The position numbers and the translations under genes are program-made. The notes under the pieces are model-generated. The model made no database searches. It had not been told where the DNA came from and saw nothing but the letters and a program-made list of their open reading frames with translations. Shown piece by piece: positions 8,609-16,778 of a stretch of 64,000 bases of DNA (within the stretch, counting starts at the first letter, position 1; the number at the start of each line of letters is the position of its first letter). Origin of the DNA: Nocardioides sp. (GTDB taxonomy: Bacteria > Actinomycetota > Actinomycetes > Propionibacteriales > Nocardioidaceae); NCBI GenBank assembly GCA_037045645.1, contig JBAOIH010000001.1, positions 1-64,000 on the forward strand. The letters are read 5' to 3'.

Positions 8609-10610
8609 TTATCCGCCGTGCTGGACCCGGAAGTTCGACAGATACGACTCATAGAGGCGCACAGGTTCCACGTGCTGGGGGAGGCGGGCGCACACGGTCT
8701 GGAAGCCCGCGTCGTCGTCAGTCACCACAAACACCATCCTCACCGTGCCAGCCGCTTCGACGGTTTGGACGAACCCGGTGGTGTGGTCGAGGTCAAACAA
8801 CACCCCATACGTGTCAGCCACCGCGAACGTGTCCGTCACGTGCTCCACACAGGAGCCGGTGGCCCCCGCCTTCAGCCACAGCAGCCACGCGACACGAGTG
8901 AACGCACGGTTGTACGCCACCAACTGCCCGTTCTCGTAGGTGAGCCGCGTGAACACCACATTCCCCGGCACCGTATCCGCGTATTCGCTGCCGTCCGGGC
9001 GCACCCCAGTGAGCAGGGTTTCGACACGAGGCCGGGTCACATAGTCGTGAACCCCCAGCGCCTCCCACGCTGGGTCACCCGCACGGTGCCCCTCCTTGGT
9101 GAGCCGCTTCTGGTCCGTTGCCGCGAGTTCGTTGTTCGTCACCAACACACACTGCCGCGTCCCGCCATCCTCGGCGTTCAGACGCAACACCGCCTCCAAC
9201 GTGCTGCCCGACCCACCAAAGAAGTCGAGAATTACCGCGTCCTTCGGGGCCACCATCCGAAACCACCGCGCCAACACCGTGTGGTCCTTCGGAAACGGAA
9301 ACCGCTTCTCACCAAGCAGCCGTGCGAGGTTTACGGATGCACGCCCGCGAGCCTGATTGAACGCAGAGGGGATTGGGGAAGCAGTAGTTTCGTCAAGAAA
9401 GGTCTTCTTGCTTATACCCTTCATGTGGTCCTCTCTGAACAGGACACGCCCATCTTGGATTGCCTGCCTCATGCTCTTGGGCGTGCCGAACCTCCAACCT
9501 CCCTTGGGAACTGGGACAGGCTTCTTGGTTATGGGATGTACGACCTCATAGCGTGGCCCTCCACCTCCGGGCCACCCGATGTCAGAAACAGAAAAGACTC
9601 TCCCTGTTTCGGCACAAATGTTCCCGTACCTGCGGAGGTGGCTGGCTGGGTGGTGCTTTGGCACTCGTTTCCACCAAAGTTTGAAAGCCGCCGTGGCCTT
9701 GTCGGCTTCCCCTTTGGATTCTTTCCACGCCTGCCGTCCGGCTGTCAGAACTTCGTCAACACCCGGCTTCTGCTCTCTCCACCTCACTTTCCGTTCCGAC
9801 AGGCTCACCTCGCTTTTGGCGTAGATGAGCATGTAGTCCGCGCCGTTGGAGACGTACCGTGAGTCGTTCTTGAATTCTCCCGTCCACACCACATCGGAGA
9901 TGAAGTTGTGTGCGCCGAAATGTTTGGTCGAGCAGCATTCGTAGCCGGTGGTGTTCGTCGTCTCCGATGGCGACGATGATGATTCCGGTGTCTTTCAACA
10001 GACGACGGGCCAGCAACAGGCGTCGTTCCATGAACGCGAGCCATTTGGAGTGCCGGTAGTCGTCGTCGGCGTTCACATACTTGTCGTTGTAAATCCAGTC
10101 ACCCGACCCGGTGTTGTAGGGCGGGTCAATGTAGATGAGGTCCACTGCGGCTTCATGCGTGTACGTCAACGCTTGGAGGGCGTGGTGGTTCTCCCCGTTG
10201 ATAACCATGTGGGCGGGACTACCGGGGTCGGTGGCGACGGTGCCGGTGTGGTGGAGGCCCGGAAACAGGGTGTCGGCGGGTTCCGCCACCACCACCACAT
10301 CCGCCACGGGTACTTCCAGCCGTGCCCCGTCCACGGCCACGAGATGCGCGACCCCGTGGGCCACGCGTGTCACCCGAAACGTCGCCATGTCCCTCCGGCC
10401 CGTGGTGCCACGTGCCGGGAGTACCCGCACCTTGTCGCCACGCCGCACCGGCCTACCCGGCAACTCCACCGTCTCCGGCAGCGACCGTTCAAAGTTCAGG
10501 CCAAACCCACGCCGCGCCTCCAACGCCCGGATTTCGGCACGTAACCGGGCCAGAACCTGCGGGTCCGTGTCAGCAGGAAGTTGGGCGAGCAAAGAGTCGA
10601 GGGTGGGCAA
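8609..10610 (-). CDS. ModB: type III-like site-specific DNA-adenine methyltransferase (one frameshift)
   Basis: Second Mod-type methyltransferase, predicted to methylate adenine at a defined site and so protect host DNA. Order of motifs: shared N-terminal segment GFGLNFERSLPETVELPGRP, motif IV IYIDPPYNTGSGDW, a long target-recognition region, RFPFPKDHTVL, and motif I DFFGGSGSTLEAV. The frame shifts by one base near 9918-9920; reading TT instead of TTT on the minus strand restores TFGAHNFISDVVW and gives exactly 666 residues. It is first in the minus-strand order modB-modA-res, with 103 bp to modA. If the shift is only sequence error, it is the one intact methyltransferase of the island. Confidence 0.85.
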
Positions 10611-10829
10611 GAACGGGGTCTCCTTCGTGTGAAGGAGGTATCGGCGCGTTCACGACCCGCCAGAGATGAAGCGTCCAAACGGCCCGTGGCTTGAATGCCT
10701 TCATCCCCAGCGCCTGTGGATTAGGCGCTGTCGCAACGTCGGCGTTGGTGATACCGATACACAGAGCCAATGGGGATGTCGGTGGCGGCGCGTAGCCTCC
10801 GACAGACCGATGACCGTGAGGAGCAACCC
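10611..10829. promoter_or_regulatory. Divergent control region between modB and the OLD-type operon
   Basis: 219 bp separating the minus-strand mod-res genes from the plus-strand ATPase/TOPRIM genes. It contains the inverted repeat AGCGCCT-N7-AGGCGCT (10709-10729), a possible operator or hairpin that could control both directions. No regulator gene is found nearby. The ribosome site GAGGAG (10818-10823) belongs to the plus-strand gene. Confidence 0.4.
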
Positions 10830-13211
10830 GTGCGCATCAAGACCATCTATCTGCGGTTCTACAAGTCGTTCAACTACGACCATCTCCGCAAGAGCGACTC
10901 AAACAGCGTCCCAGACCCGTGGGACAGCGTCGATGAGCGCTTCTTTCCTTACGTCCGTATCCCACTTGAGAAGGACATCACCACTGTCGTGGGGGCGAAC
11001 GAATCAGGCAAGACGCAGGTTCTTGACGCCATCGAGTGCCTTCTGTCGGGCGAAAACATTCTTCACAAGGACTTTTGCCGCTATTCCGAGTTCTTCGTCG
11101 TTGGCAAGGAGATGCGTAAACCCGAGTTCGGGGGCGAGTTCCATGCGCTGGACGAGGACGAGAAGGCCAATCTGAGACGCGTCCTGAAACTGGACGCGAA
11201 CCATCCGGCAGATTCGTTTCACCTCTTCCGCGCACACGAGGCGACCACCGTCTATGTGAAGGTGGACGGCGAGTGGAAGACGCACACCCCGACGACCAAG
11301 CAGGTCGAATCGCTAGGTTTGCCGCCGTTCTTTCGCGTCGAGGCGAACGTTGCGCTCCCCGACAGTGTTCCGCTCGACTACCTCATCTCGGCGGGCAAGA
11401 CCACCGGAGTGTCACGGAAACGGCGACTGGGGTGGATAGAGAGGGTCATGTCCAAGGCTGCGGTCTTTCAAGACAAGTCCACCGTCACGGCTTCTGCCGA
11501 AGAAATCTCTGCTGACTTCCGATTGATTGACGACACGGGCGACGACGCGACAAAGGCACTCAAAAGCCTTGAACTCGCGGACACGTTGCTAGTCAAAGTC
11601 GCTGGCATCAACCGAAAATCATTTGAGGGTGTTCGTAAAGCAGTTCGTTCCGGCGATGAGGGGTACGCGAACGGTCTCGTGGACGGAATGAACGAACGAC
11701 TTGCCGCTTCGCTTGACTTCCCCAAGTGGTGGACCCAAGACCAAGAGTTTGCCCTGCGCCTTACTTTGCGCGACAGCAACCTCGTGTTCACGGTGAAAGA
11801 CCGAACAGGACGTGACTACTCGTTCAGCGAACGCAGCGGTGGCCTCCAGCACTTCCTCAGTTACTTCGTGCGCTACTTGGCTCACGACTTCCAGAACCGC
11901 AACGAAGTGTTGCTCATGGACGAACCCGATGCCTTCCTCTCAATGCTCGGCCAGCAAGACCTCCTACGCATCTTCGCAGCGTTCGCGCACCCACAAGACC
12001 CCGAGAAGCCCGGAGTGCAAGTGGTCTACGTGACCCACTCACCTTTCCTCATCGACAAGAACCACGCTGAACGCATCCGCGTCCTCGAAAAGGCCGAAGG
12101 TGAAGACGGCACCCGGACAGTCGCTAACGCAGGACACAACCACTACGAGCCGTTGAGGACCGCGTTCGGGTCGTTCGTCGCGGAAACCACGTTCATCGGA
12201 AACTGCAACCTGCTCGTTGAGGGACAGGCGGACCAAGTGCTGCTCGCGGGGATGAGCGCACTCAGTCGCAAACACACACCCACAGCCGAAAACCTTGACC
12301 TCAACACGCTCACGCTCGTTCCGGCAGGGGGCGCAAAGCACATCCCGTACCTTGCCTACCTTGCTCGCGGACGTAGCGTCGACACCCCTGCCGTGGTTGT
12401 CCTCGTAGACGGAGACGACGCAGGCAAGGAGGCGGTCGAAGAACTCCAAGACGGATACCGGGGCAGGCAACTCGTCACGAACGACCTCATCATTACGGTC
12501 GACCAGTCTTTGGGTTTCCCGTCAGAGACCGGCACCAGCCCGGTCGAACCGGAAGACCTCATTACGCAGGCGGTGGTTCGACGCGCCGTGATTCTCGCGG
12601 CGGCAGAGAAACTGAACCCGGAGGCCGCGCACGAGTTTGAGGAAGCCCTCGGTGACACTTCCCCTACAGGCGGGCAGAAAGTGTTCAAGGCGGCTGCGAT
12701 GGCGGCATCGGCAGTAAAACAGCAGAACGGACGCGGGTTTGAACTAACGAAAGTTGGCTTCGCACGTGGCGTTCTCGCGGCCCTCCAAGAGAATGGGCTT
12801 GCAAATGAACGGGCCGAAACGCTCGACAACTTCGCGGTCTTGTTTGGGCGCATCAACACCGCACAGCGTGCCGCCATGCGTGCCCACGCCCACACCAAAA
12901 CGTCAACCCTGCTGAAACAGCAACTCAAGAACTTCAAGCGCGACTATCCCCATTCCGCGACCAGACGGGCAGCGGTGGCGTTGCTCGACAACATTCGTGC
13001 TCAACTGCCAGCGAACGCCATCGAGACGCAGCACGTTCGTGACCACATCACCAGCATCCAAGACAAGTTCAACCTCAGTACGGAGCCGGGTGCCACCATC
13101 GTCAACTACGAGCAATTCCTATCCGATGTGGAAGACCTCCCGAACCGTTTTGTTCGCAAATTGGAACAGCCCACCACGGACGCAATGACTATCGAGGCCG
13201 CGTTGCCGTGA
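10830..13211 (+). CDS. AAA ATPase with TOPRIM domain, OLD-family nuclease-like (793 aa)
   Basis: SMC/ABC-type ATPase fused to a TOPRIM nuclease domain, the architecture of OLD proteins and of GajA of the Gabija defence system. Seen in order: Walker A GANESGKT (about residue 60), signature-like FSERSGGLQHFLSYF, Walker B EVLLMDEPDAFLS, H-loop VVYVTHSPFL, then TOPRIM with acidic residues in LLVEGQADQ and VVVLVDGDDAGKEA. A C-terminal helical region of about 200 residues follows. The GTG at 10830, seven bases after GAGGAG, was preferred to upstream in-frame starts because RIKTIYLRFYKSF is the usual family beginning. It is coupled to the next gene by a 4-base GTGA overlap. Third codon positions are less G/C-rich than in neighbouring chromosomal genes, which suggests transfer. 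Confidence 0.85.
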   Translation: MRIKTIYLRFYKSFNYDHLRKSDSNSVPDPWDSVDERFFPYVRIPLEKDITTVVGANESGKTQVLDAIECLLSGENILHKDFCRYSEFFVVGKEMRKPEFGGEFHALDEDEKANLRRVLKLDANHPADSFHLFRAHEATTVYVKVDGEWKTHTPTTKQVESLGLPPFFRVEANVALPDSVPLDYLISAGKTTGVSRKRRLGWIERVMSKAAVFQDKSTVTASAEEISADFRLIDDTGDDATKALKSLELADTLLVKVAGINRKSFEGVRKAVRSGDEGYANGLVDGMNERLAASLDFPKWWTQDQEFALRLTLRDSNLVFTVKDRTGRDYSFSERSGGLQHFLSYFVRYLAHDFQNRNEVLLMDEPDAFLSMLGQQDLLRIFAAFAHPQDPEKPGVQVVYVTHSPFLIDKNHAERIRVLEKAEGEDGTRTVANAGHNHYEPLRTAFGSFVAETTFIGNCNLLVEGQADQVLLAGMSALSRKHTPTAENLDLNTLTLVPAGGAKHIPYLAYLARGRSVDTPAVVVLVDGDDAGKEAVEELQDGYRGRQLVTNDLIITVDQSLGFPSETGTSPVEPEDLITQAVVRRAVILAAAEKLNPEAAHEFEEALGDTSPTGGQKVFKAAAMAASAVKQQNGRGFELTKVGFARGVLAALQENGLANERAETLDNFAVLFGRINTAQRAAMRAHAHTKTSTLLKQQLKNFKRDYPHSATRRAAVALLDNIRAQLPANAIETQHVRDHITSIQDKFNLSTEPGATIVNYEQFLSDVEDLPNRFVRKLEQPTTDAMTIEAALP

Positions 13212-14965
13212 CCAATCACAGGCCCGCGAGTGGTCCACTCGTGCATGGTCTCGGTATCGGCGGGTACAGGTCTTTCACGTCGATGCGGTACCTCGACCCG
13301 CTGTCGAAGGTGACCCTGTTGGCTGGACGGAACAACGTGGGGAAGTCGAACGTCATCCGGTTCCTCGACACCTATATGGCAGCGAAGGCCCCGCGCAGGG
13401 GAGTTGATGACGAACCACGTCCAGTCGGGGAGCCGCTGCGGTACGCGACCGGGCACATCGTGGACATGGATGCTGTCGAAGCGTGGCTTCGTGAGGGCGT
13501 GCCGCACCATGAACAACGGAACTATTTGGCTGGGTTCCATGCGTTCTTCGACCTCCCCATCCTGCGCCCCGATTCTTCTGGACTCTTGTGGGTGACGCGA
13601 AGCCAGAGCACCGAGAACCCGTCCTACAACACGCCGGAACTATTCGAGTGGCAAGTCGACCCGACGTGGATTGACGAAGTGGTGGCATCCGCGCAAGGGA
13701 AAGTGGACCTCCCGTCTTTGCGAGGTCACTCAAGCCTTTTCGGGGAAGGCGGCGGAACCCCGGCAAAAGCCGTCCGTTCCGTCGCCGCGAAATGGATGCC
13801 GTTTACGCCACCGCCCGTCGCGGTGGTGCAGGCGTTCCGGCAAGTTGGCACGGGCGACGACGGTGAAGGCGGCGACTACTCGGGTCGCGGTCTGATTGAA
13901 CGGTTGGCTGACCACCAGAACCCCGGCCACATGGAACGCGAGAAACGGGACAAGTTCGACGCCATCAACAAGTTTGTGGCCGACGTGTTGGAAGACCCCA
14001 CCGTCCACATCGAAGTGCCCAACCATCGAGAACATCTGCTAATCCACGAAGGGGCCACGGTCCTACCGCTCGACGCGTTGGGGACGGGTATCCATCAAGT
14101 GGTCATCATCGCCGCTGCAGCGACCCTGCTGGACGAAACACTGGTCTGTATCGAAGAACCGGAAGTGAACCTCCACCCGCTCCTGCAACGGAAACTGGTC
14201 CGCTACCTGTCGGAGAACACGACGAACCAGTACGTGATAGCCACCCATTCGGCTCACATGCTCGACTACGAGCAGGCCAGCATCATCCACCTCCGCAAAA
14301 CCAGTGAAGGCACCGTCACAACCCCAGCAGTGTCGGCACAGGAAGTGTCTGATGTGTGCCACGACCTCGGGTACCGGCCCGCCGATATTCTGCAAGCCAA
14401 CGCCGTCATTTGGGTGGAAGGCCCCTCTGACCGTATCTACGTCAACCATTGGCTGAACTTGTTGGAACCGGGCCACGGGCTGGTGGAGGGCATCCACTAT
14501 TCGGTGATGTTTTACGGCGGCAGACTCCTCAACCACCTGACGGGCGACGACCCGGAAGTGGACGAGTTCATTTCGCTACGAAGGTTGAACCGACACTCCA
14601 TGATTCTCATCGACTCCGACAAAACGCATGCACGCAAGAGAATCAACGCCACCAAGCAACGCGTCATGGACGAGTTCAACAGGACCGGGTTGCCGGGGTT
14701 TGCGTGGGTCACCGATTGTCGAACCATCGAAAACTATGCCCCACCCGACGTACTCACTGCAGCCGTCCACGAAACGCATCCAAAAGGGAAGCACGTGCCC
14801 GCCGCTAACAAGTGGGGTCACCCGCTCACCGTCACCGGCATCAAGCAGGTGGACAAGAACAGGGTCGCCACCGAAACCACCCTCCGGTGGACCGGCCCAC
14901 TCACCGGCACCCTCAAACGAGACGTACAACTGATGCTCGACTTCATCCGCAACGCCAACACGTGA
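13208..14965 (+). CDS. Second AAA ATPase with TOPRIM-like domain, OLD-family (585 aa)
   Basis: A different OLD-type protein. It has Walker A AGRNNVGKSN (about residue 40), signature GTGIHQVVIIAA, Walker B LVCIEEPEVNLHP, H-loop VIATHSAHML, and a TOPRIM-like part with AVIWVEGPSDRIYV and SMILIDSDKTHARKR. It starts with GTG inside the stop of the previous gene (GTGA), so the two are probably made in fixed ratio and may form one complex. It resembles AAA_15/AAA_21 defence ATPases. Sequence similarity to the preceding protein is limited to the motifs, so this is not a recent duplication. Confidence 0.83.
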   Translation: MTNHRPASGPLVHGLGIGGYRSFTSMRYLDPLSKVTLLAGRNNVGKSNVIRFLDTYMAAKAPRRGVDDEPRPVGEPLRYATGHIVDMDAVEAWLREGVPHHEQRNYLAGFHAFFDLPILRPDSSGLLWVTRSQSTENPSYNTPELFEWQVDPTWIDEVVASAQGKVDLPSLRGHSSLFGEGGGTPAKAVRSVAAKWMPFTPPPVAVVQAFRQVGTGDDGEGGDYSGRGLIERLADHQNPGHMEREKRDKFDAINKFVADVLEDPTVHIEVPNHREHLLIHEGATVLPLDALGTGIHQVVIIAAAATLLDETLVCIEEPEVNLHPLLQRKLVRYLSENTTNQYVIATHSAHMLDYEQASIIHLRKTSEGTVTTPAVSAQEVSDVCHDLGYRPADILQANAVIWVEGPSDRIYVNHWLNLLEPGHGLVEGIHYSVMFYGGRLLNHLTGDDPEVDEFISLRRLNRHSMILIDSDKTHARKRINATKQRVMDEFNRTGLPGFAWVTDCRTIENYAPPDVLTAAVHETHPKGKHVPAANKWGHPLTVTGIKQVDKNRVATETTLRWTGPLTGTLKRDVQLMLDFIRNANT

Positions 14966-15007
14966 CCCCGTGACACACGGCGTGGGCCACTGTCAGCATC
15001 CGGGGGT

Positions 15008-15505
15008 ATGACAGAGCAAAACACGCAGTGCCCGTGTCAGTGTCCAGAACCGACGCCAAGCATGAGTCCGTGGTTCACCGTCCCGGTCGCCATCGCGGGG
15101 TTGGTGACAGGAATCGTCGTTGGAACGAAATCAGCCACCGACAAGGGAATATCCGTGGCGGCAGTCATCACCCTGTTCTTGGCGTATGAGTTCGTAATCA
15201 AACTCATTGACGCAGTGGACGGAGATTCCGGTTTCGCGCAAGACGCGAAAGCGGTCACGAAGCCTGTTGAACTGTTCGGTGTCTTAACCGGCCTCGGGTA
15301 CTTAGGCGCAAGCAACGTGAACGCATACACGAACAACCACGCTTCTTTGTGGCCCACCATCAGCATCGGTGTCGTCATCTTCGCAATGTTCAGCCTCGTC
15401 GCGGTGTACCACTTCTTTCGCGGCCCAGAACAGTCCGCCACATCGGGTACGACAACGCAAGTGACACAGGCGGGGCAACCAACATCAGCGCCACCGCCCA
15501 GTTGA
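15008..15505 (+). CDS. Small membrane protein with C-terminal S/T/Q-rich tail (module 1, plus strand)
   Basis: 165 residues, no known family recognised. Three hydrophobic segments are seen (about 19-36, 45-60 and 113-135), then a soluble tail FFRGPEQSATSGTTTQV. The N-terminus is cysteine-rich (CPCQCPEP). The start ATG follows a G-rich ribosome site (CCGGGGGT). It lies 42 bp after the second ATPase gene in the same direction, so it may be the membrane member of that operon. Its last 116 bases overlap, antisense, the small gene at 15390-15596. Codon third positions support this strand. Confidence 0.6.
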   Translation: MTEQNTQCPCQCPEPTPSMSPWFTVPVAIAGLVTGIVVGTKSATDKGISVAAVITLFLAYEFVIKLIDAVDGDSGFAQDAKAVTKPVELFGVLTGLGYLGASNVNAYTNNHASLWPTISIGVVIFAMFSLVAVYHFFRGPEQSATSGTTTQVTQAGQPTSAPPPS

Positions 15506-15596
15506 ATGATGGCATGAACACGGCACCAACGAGCGCCGACAAAACAAACACAGAAAACCATGTGAACATCGACGCCAACAACGGAGACATATACAT
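15390..15596 (-). CDS. Small two-helix membrane protein (module 1, minus strand)
   Basis: 68 residues from the ATG at 15596: MYMSPLLASMF, two hydrophobic helices around FSVFVLSALVGAVFM and AVALMLVAPPVSLALS, and a basic end GRERSGTPRRG. The start is preceded by GCCGATAGGTGGGG, found also before the related genes at 16180 and (partly) 16433. It is convergent with, and overlaps, the plus-strand gene. Paralogues in modules 2 and 3 support that it is real. Function unknown; it has the size and shape of a holin-like or toxin-like peptide, but nothing proves this. Confidence 0.5.
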   Translation of the reverse strand: MYMSPLLASMFTWFSVFVLSALVGAVFMPSFNWAVALMLVAPPVSLALSYPMWRTVLGRERSGTPRRG

Positions 15597-15684
15597 GCCC
15601 CACCTATCGGCATAACCAAGCAACCGAGCATGACCGGGACGTCCAGAACCCCGTCCCCACGGGCACGGTCTCATCACCGTCACC

Positions 15685-16155
15685 GTGGTGGGCCTGTTGG
15701 CCGGATATCTCGCAGCCATCAACACATCGAGTGCCTCCACCAAAGCACTCGCAATACTGGTTCTCCTGTACGGCCCCTACGAAGCGGTCAAAAGAATCAT
15801 CAGCGCGGTCACCGACGACAGTGACTTCGCCAAAGGGGTCGAACGGTTCACAAGATTCATCGAATTCGTGACCGCAGTCTTGGCGGTCGGCTACGTCGTC
15901 GGGAAGGACACATCGGACCACTGGGACGGAAAAGGACTCCCCGCGTCGATAGTGTCACTATGCGTCGTGGTCATCGTGTTCCTTGCGGGTGGACACGCCA
16001 CCGCCCGATGGTTCCCAGAACAGCCCGCCACATCGGGAACGACACCACGGTCAGCACAGGAGAACCAACAACAACAAGCACAGTTGTCCACCCAAGCGAC
16101 GGCAACAACAAACAACCCAGCAGAGACATCAGAGGAACCGACAGAAACGCCGTAA
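15685..16155 (+). CDS. Small membrane protein (module 2, plus strand)
   Basis: 156 residues from the GTG at 15685 (MVGLLAGYLAAIN). The frame is open only from 15634, so the start cannot lie much further upstream. The layout is that of the gene at 15008: hydrophobic segments (first about residues 1-12, with others at about 20-34, 57-71 and 88-104), a middle part AVTDDSDFAKGVERFTRF that parallels AVDGDSGFAQDAKAVTKP, and a soluble tail RWFPEQPATSGTTP. The end is Q/T/E-rich. The minus-strand gene 15971-16180 lies opposite its last 185 bases. No strong ribosome site is seen. Function unknown. Confidence 0.5.
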   Translation: MVGLLAGYLAAINTSSASTKALAILVLLYGPYEAVKRIISAVTDDSDFAKGVERFTRFIEFVTAVLAVGYVVGKDTSDHWDGKGLPASIVSLCVVVIVFLAGGHATARWFPEQPATSGTTPRSAQENQQQQAQLSTQATATTNNPAETSEEPTETP

Positions 16156-16180
16156 GGCCAGTGAGAACCCACTCATCCAT
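15971..16180 (-). CDS. Small two-helix membrane protein (module 2, minus strand)
   Basis: 69 residues from the ATG at 16180: MDEWVLTGLTAFL, two hydrophobic segments (PLMSLLGCLLLPSLGW and TTVLVVVGSPVLTVVS), then FPMWRAVLGTIGRWR. The start is preceded by GTGCCGATAGGTGGGGT, nearly identical to the sequence before the module 1 gene. Most of the gene lies antisense to the plus-strand gene 15685-16155. It is the most diverged of the three paralogues. Confidence 0.45.
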   Translation of the reverse strand: MDEWVLTGLTAFLSVPLMSLLGCLLLPSLGWTTVLVVVGSPVLTVVSFPMWRAVLGTIGRWRVHPQGTR

Positions 16181-16231
16181 ACCCCACCTATCGGCACAAC
16201 CCAACAGTCGCGGGAGCGCACGCACCTGTCG

Positions 16232-16330
16232 ATGTTCAGTCTCGTCGCGGTGTACCGCTGGTGGCGCGGCCCAAAGCCCGCCGCACCGGAAACGACAACG
16301 CAAGTGACACAGGCGGGGCAATCAGCATAA
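16232..16330 (+). pseudogene. Remnant of the plus-strand membrane protein (module 3)
   Basis: 32 codons (MFSLVAVYRWWRGP, then TTTQVTQAGQSA) that match only the end of the gene at 15008-15505 (MFSLVAVYHFFRGP, then TTTQVTQAGQPT). The rest of the gene is missing, so this is a truncated third copy. It lies opposite the minus-strand gene of module 3. Confidence 0.55.
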
Positions 16331-16433
16331 GCGCGTTCGCCCACGCCACAGACGGCATGAACATGGCACCACCAACCGCCGACGCGAGAAAAGTCACCAA
16401 GATGATGAACACCGAAAAAAGCGCATCAGACAT
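16236..16433 (-). CDS. Small two-helix membrane protein (module 3, minus strand)
   Basis: 65 residues from the ATG at 16433: MSDALFSVFIILVTFL, then GGAMFMPSVAWANALMLI and APPVSLALSFP, ending GRATSGTPRRD. It is very close to the module 1 protein (FMPSxxWAxALMLxAPPVSLALS and GTPRR shared). Codon third positions on this strand are G/C/T as expected for coding. It is preceded by TGCCGATACACGGGGT, a variant of the shared leader. It has kept its frame although its plus-strand partner has decayed. Confidence 0.52.
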   Translation of the reverse strand: MSDALFSVFIILVTFLASAVGGAMFMPSVAWANALMLIAPPVSLALSFPVRRALGRATSGTPRRD

Positions 16434-16606
16434 ACCCCGTGTATCGGCACAAACCCAGCAACCGAGCATCACCGGGACGTCCAGCACCCCGTCCTCGCAG
16501 CCCCGTAAACTGGTACCCGACAGGGCGTCCAACCCCAAAAACGGGGAAAACGGCGAACGTCGACGGGAAACGCGTTTTCGGCGTGTTTCAAGAATGCAGG
16601 TCACAG

Positions 16607-16622
16607 AGTTTCGTGGACGGCC
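16607..16622 (-). repeat. Right copy of the island-flanking inverted repeat
   Basis: AGTTTCGTGGACGGCC is the reverse complement, 15 of 16 bases, of 1388-1403. The two copies enclose 15.2 kb holding all the accessory genes. Confidence 0.5.
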
Positions 16623-16629
16623 CGCCGAT

Positions 16630-16666
16630 CCGGAACTCCTCGCAGTCTGACTGCGGGGAGTTCCGG
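16630..16666 (+). terminator. Strong hairpin at the right island end
   Basis: Arms CCGGAACTCCTCGCAG (16630-16645) and CTGCGGGGAGTTCCGG (16651-16666), one G-U pair, 5-base loop. It resembles the terminator behind tRNA-Ser(CGA) and might be the displaced original terminator. Confidence 0.6.
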
Positions 16667-16778
16667 CGTTAGTAGGAAGATCACTGCCACCTGGTGACAG
16701 TGAATTACCAGTTAGAGGGAGCGTCGCTCGATCAACCGGGAACTCGCACTGGGAGAACACCGAGCGGCTGCGCAAGCT

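Larger units (their letters stand above)
16434..16778. other. Gene-poor right end of the island
   Basis: Contains a diverged duplicate (around 16460-16495) of the segment at 15620-15655 that includes GGGACGTCCAG, the inverted repeat at 16607-16622, and the hairpin at 16630-16666. A short plus-strand reading then ends at about 16795 (HWENTERLRKLYLAR, stop) and may be the 3' remnant of a lost gene. No integrase and no repeat of the tRNA-Ser end were found. Confidence 0.4.

Noticed and set aside
8618..9862. A 414-codon plus-strand open reading frame
   Set aside because: Antisense of modB, which has the DPPYNTG and DFFGGSGS motifs.
2860..14965. BREX, DISARM or Gabija as the name of the island system
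   Set aside because: No PglZ, BrxC, DrmB or UvrD-like GajB is present; the helicase and methyltransferases are of type III restriction kind.
15037..15603. A 188-codon minus-strand reading opposite the first membrane gene
   Set aside because: It lies in a different frame from the conserved small protein at 15390-15596 and has no paralogue in modules 2 and 3.
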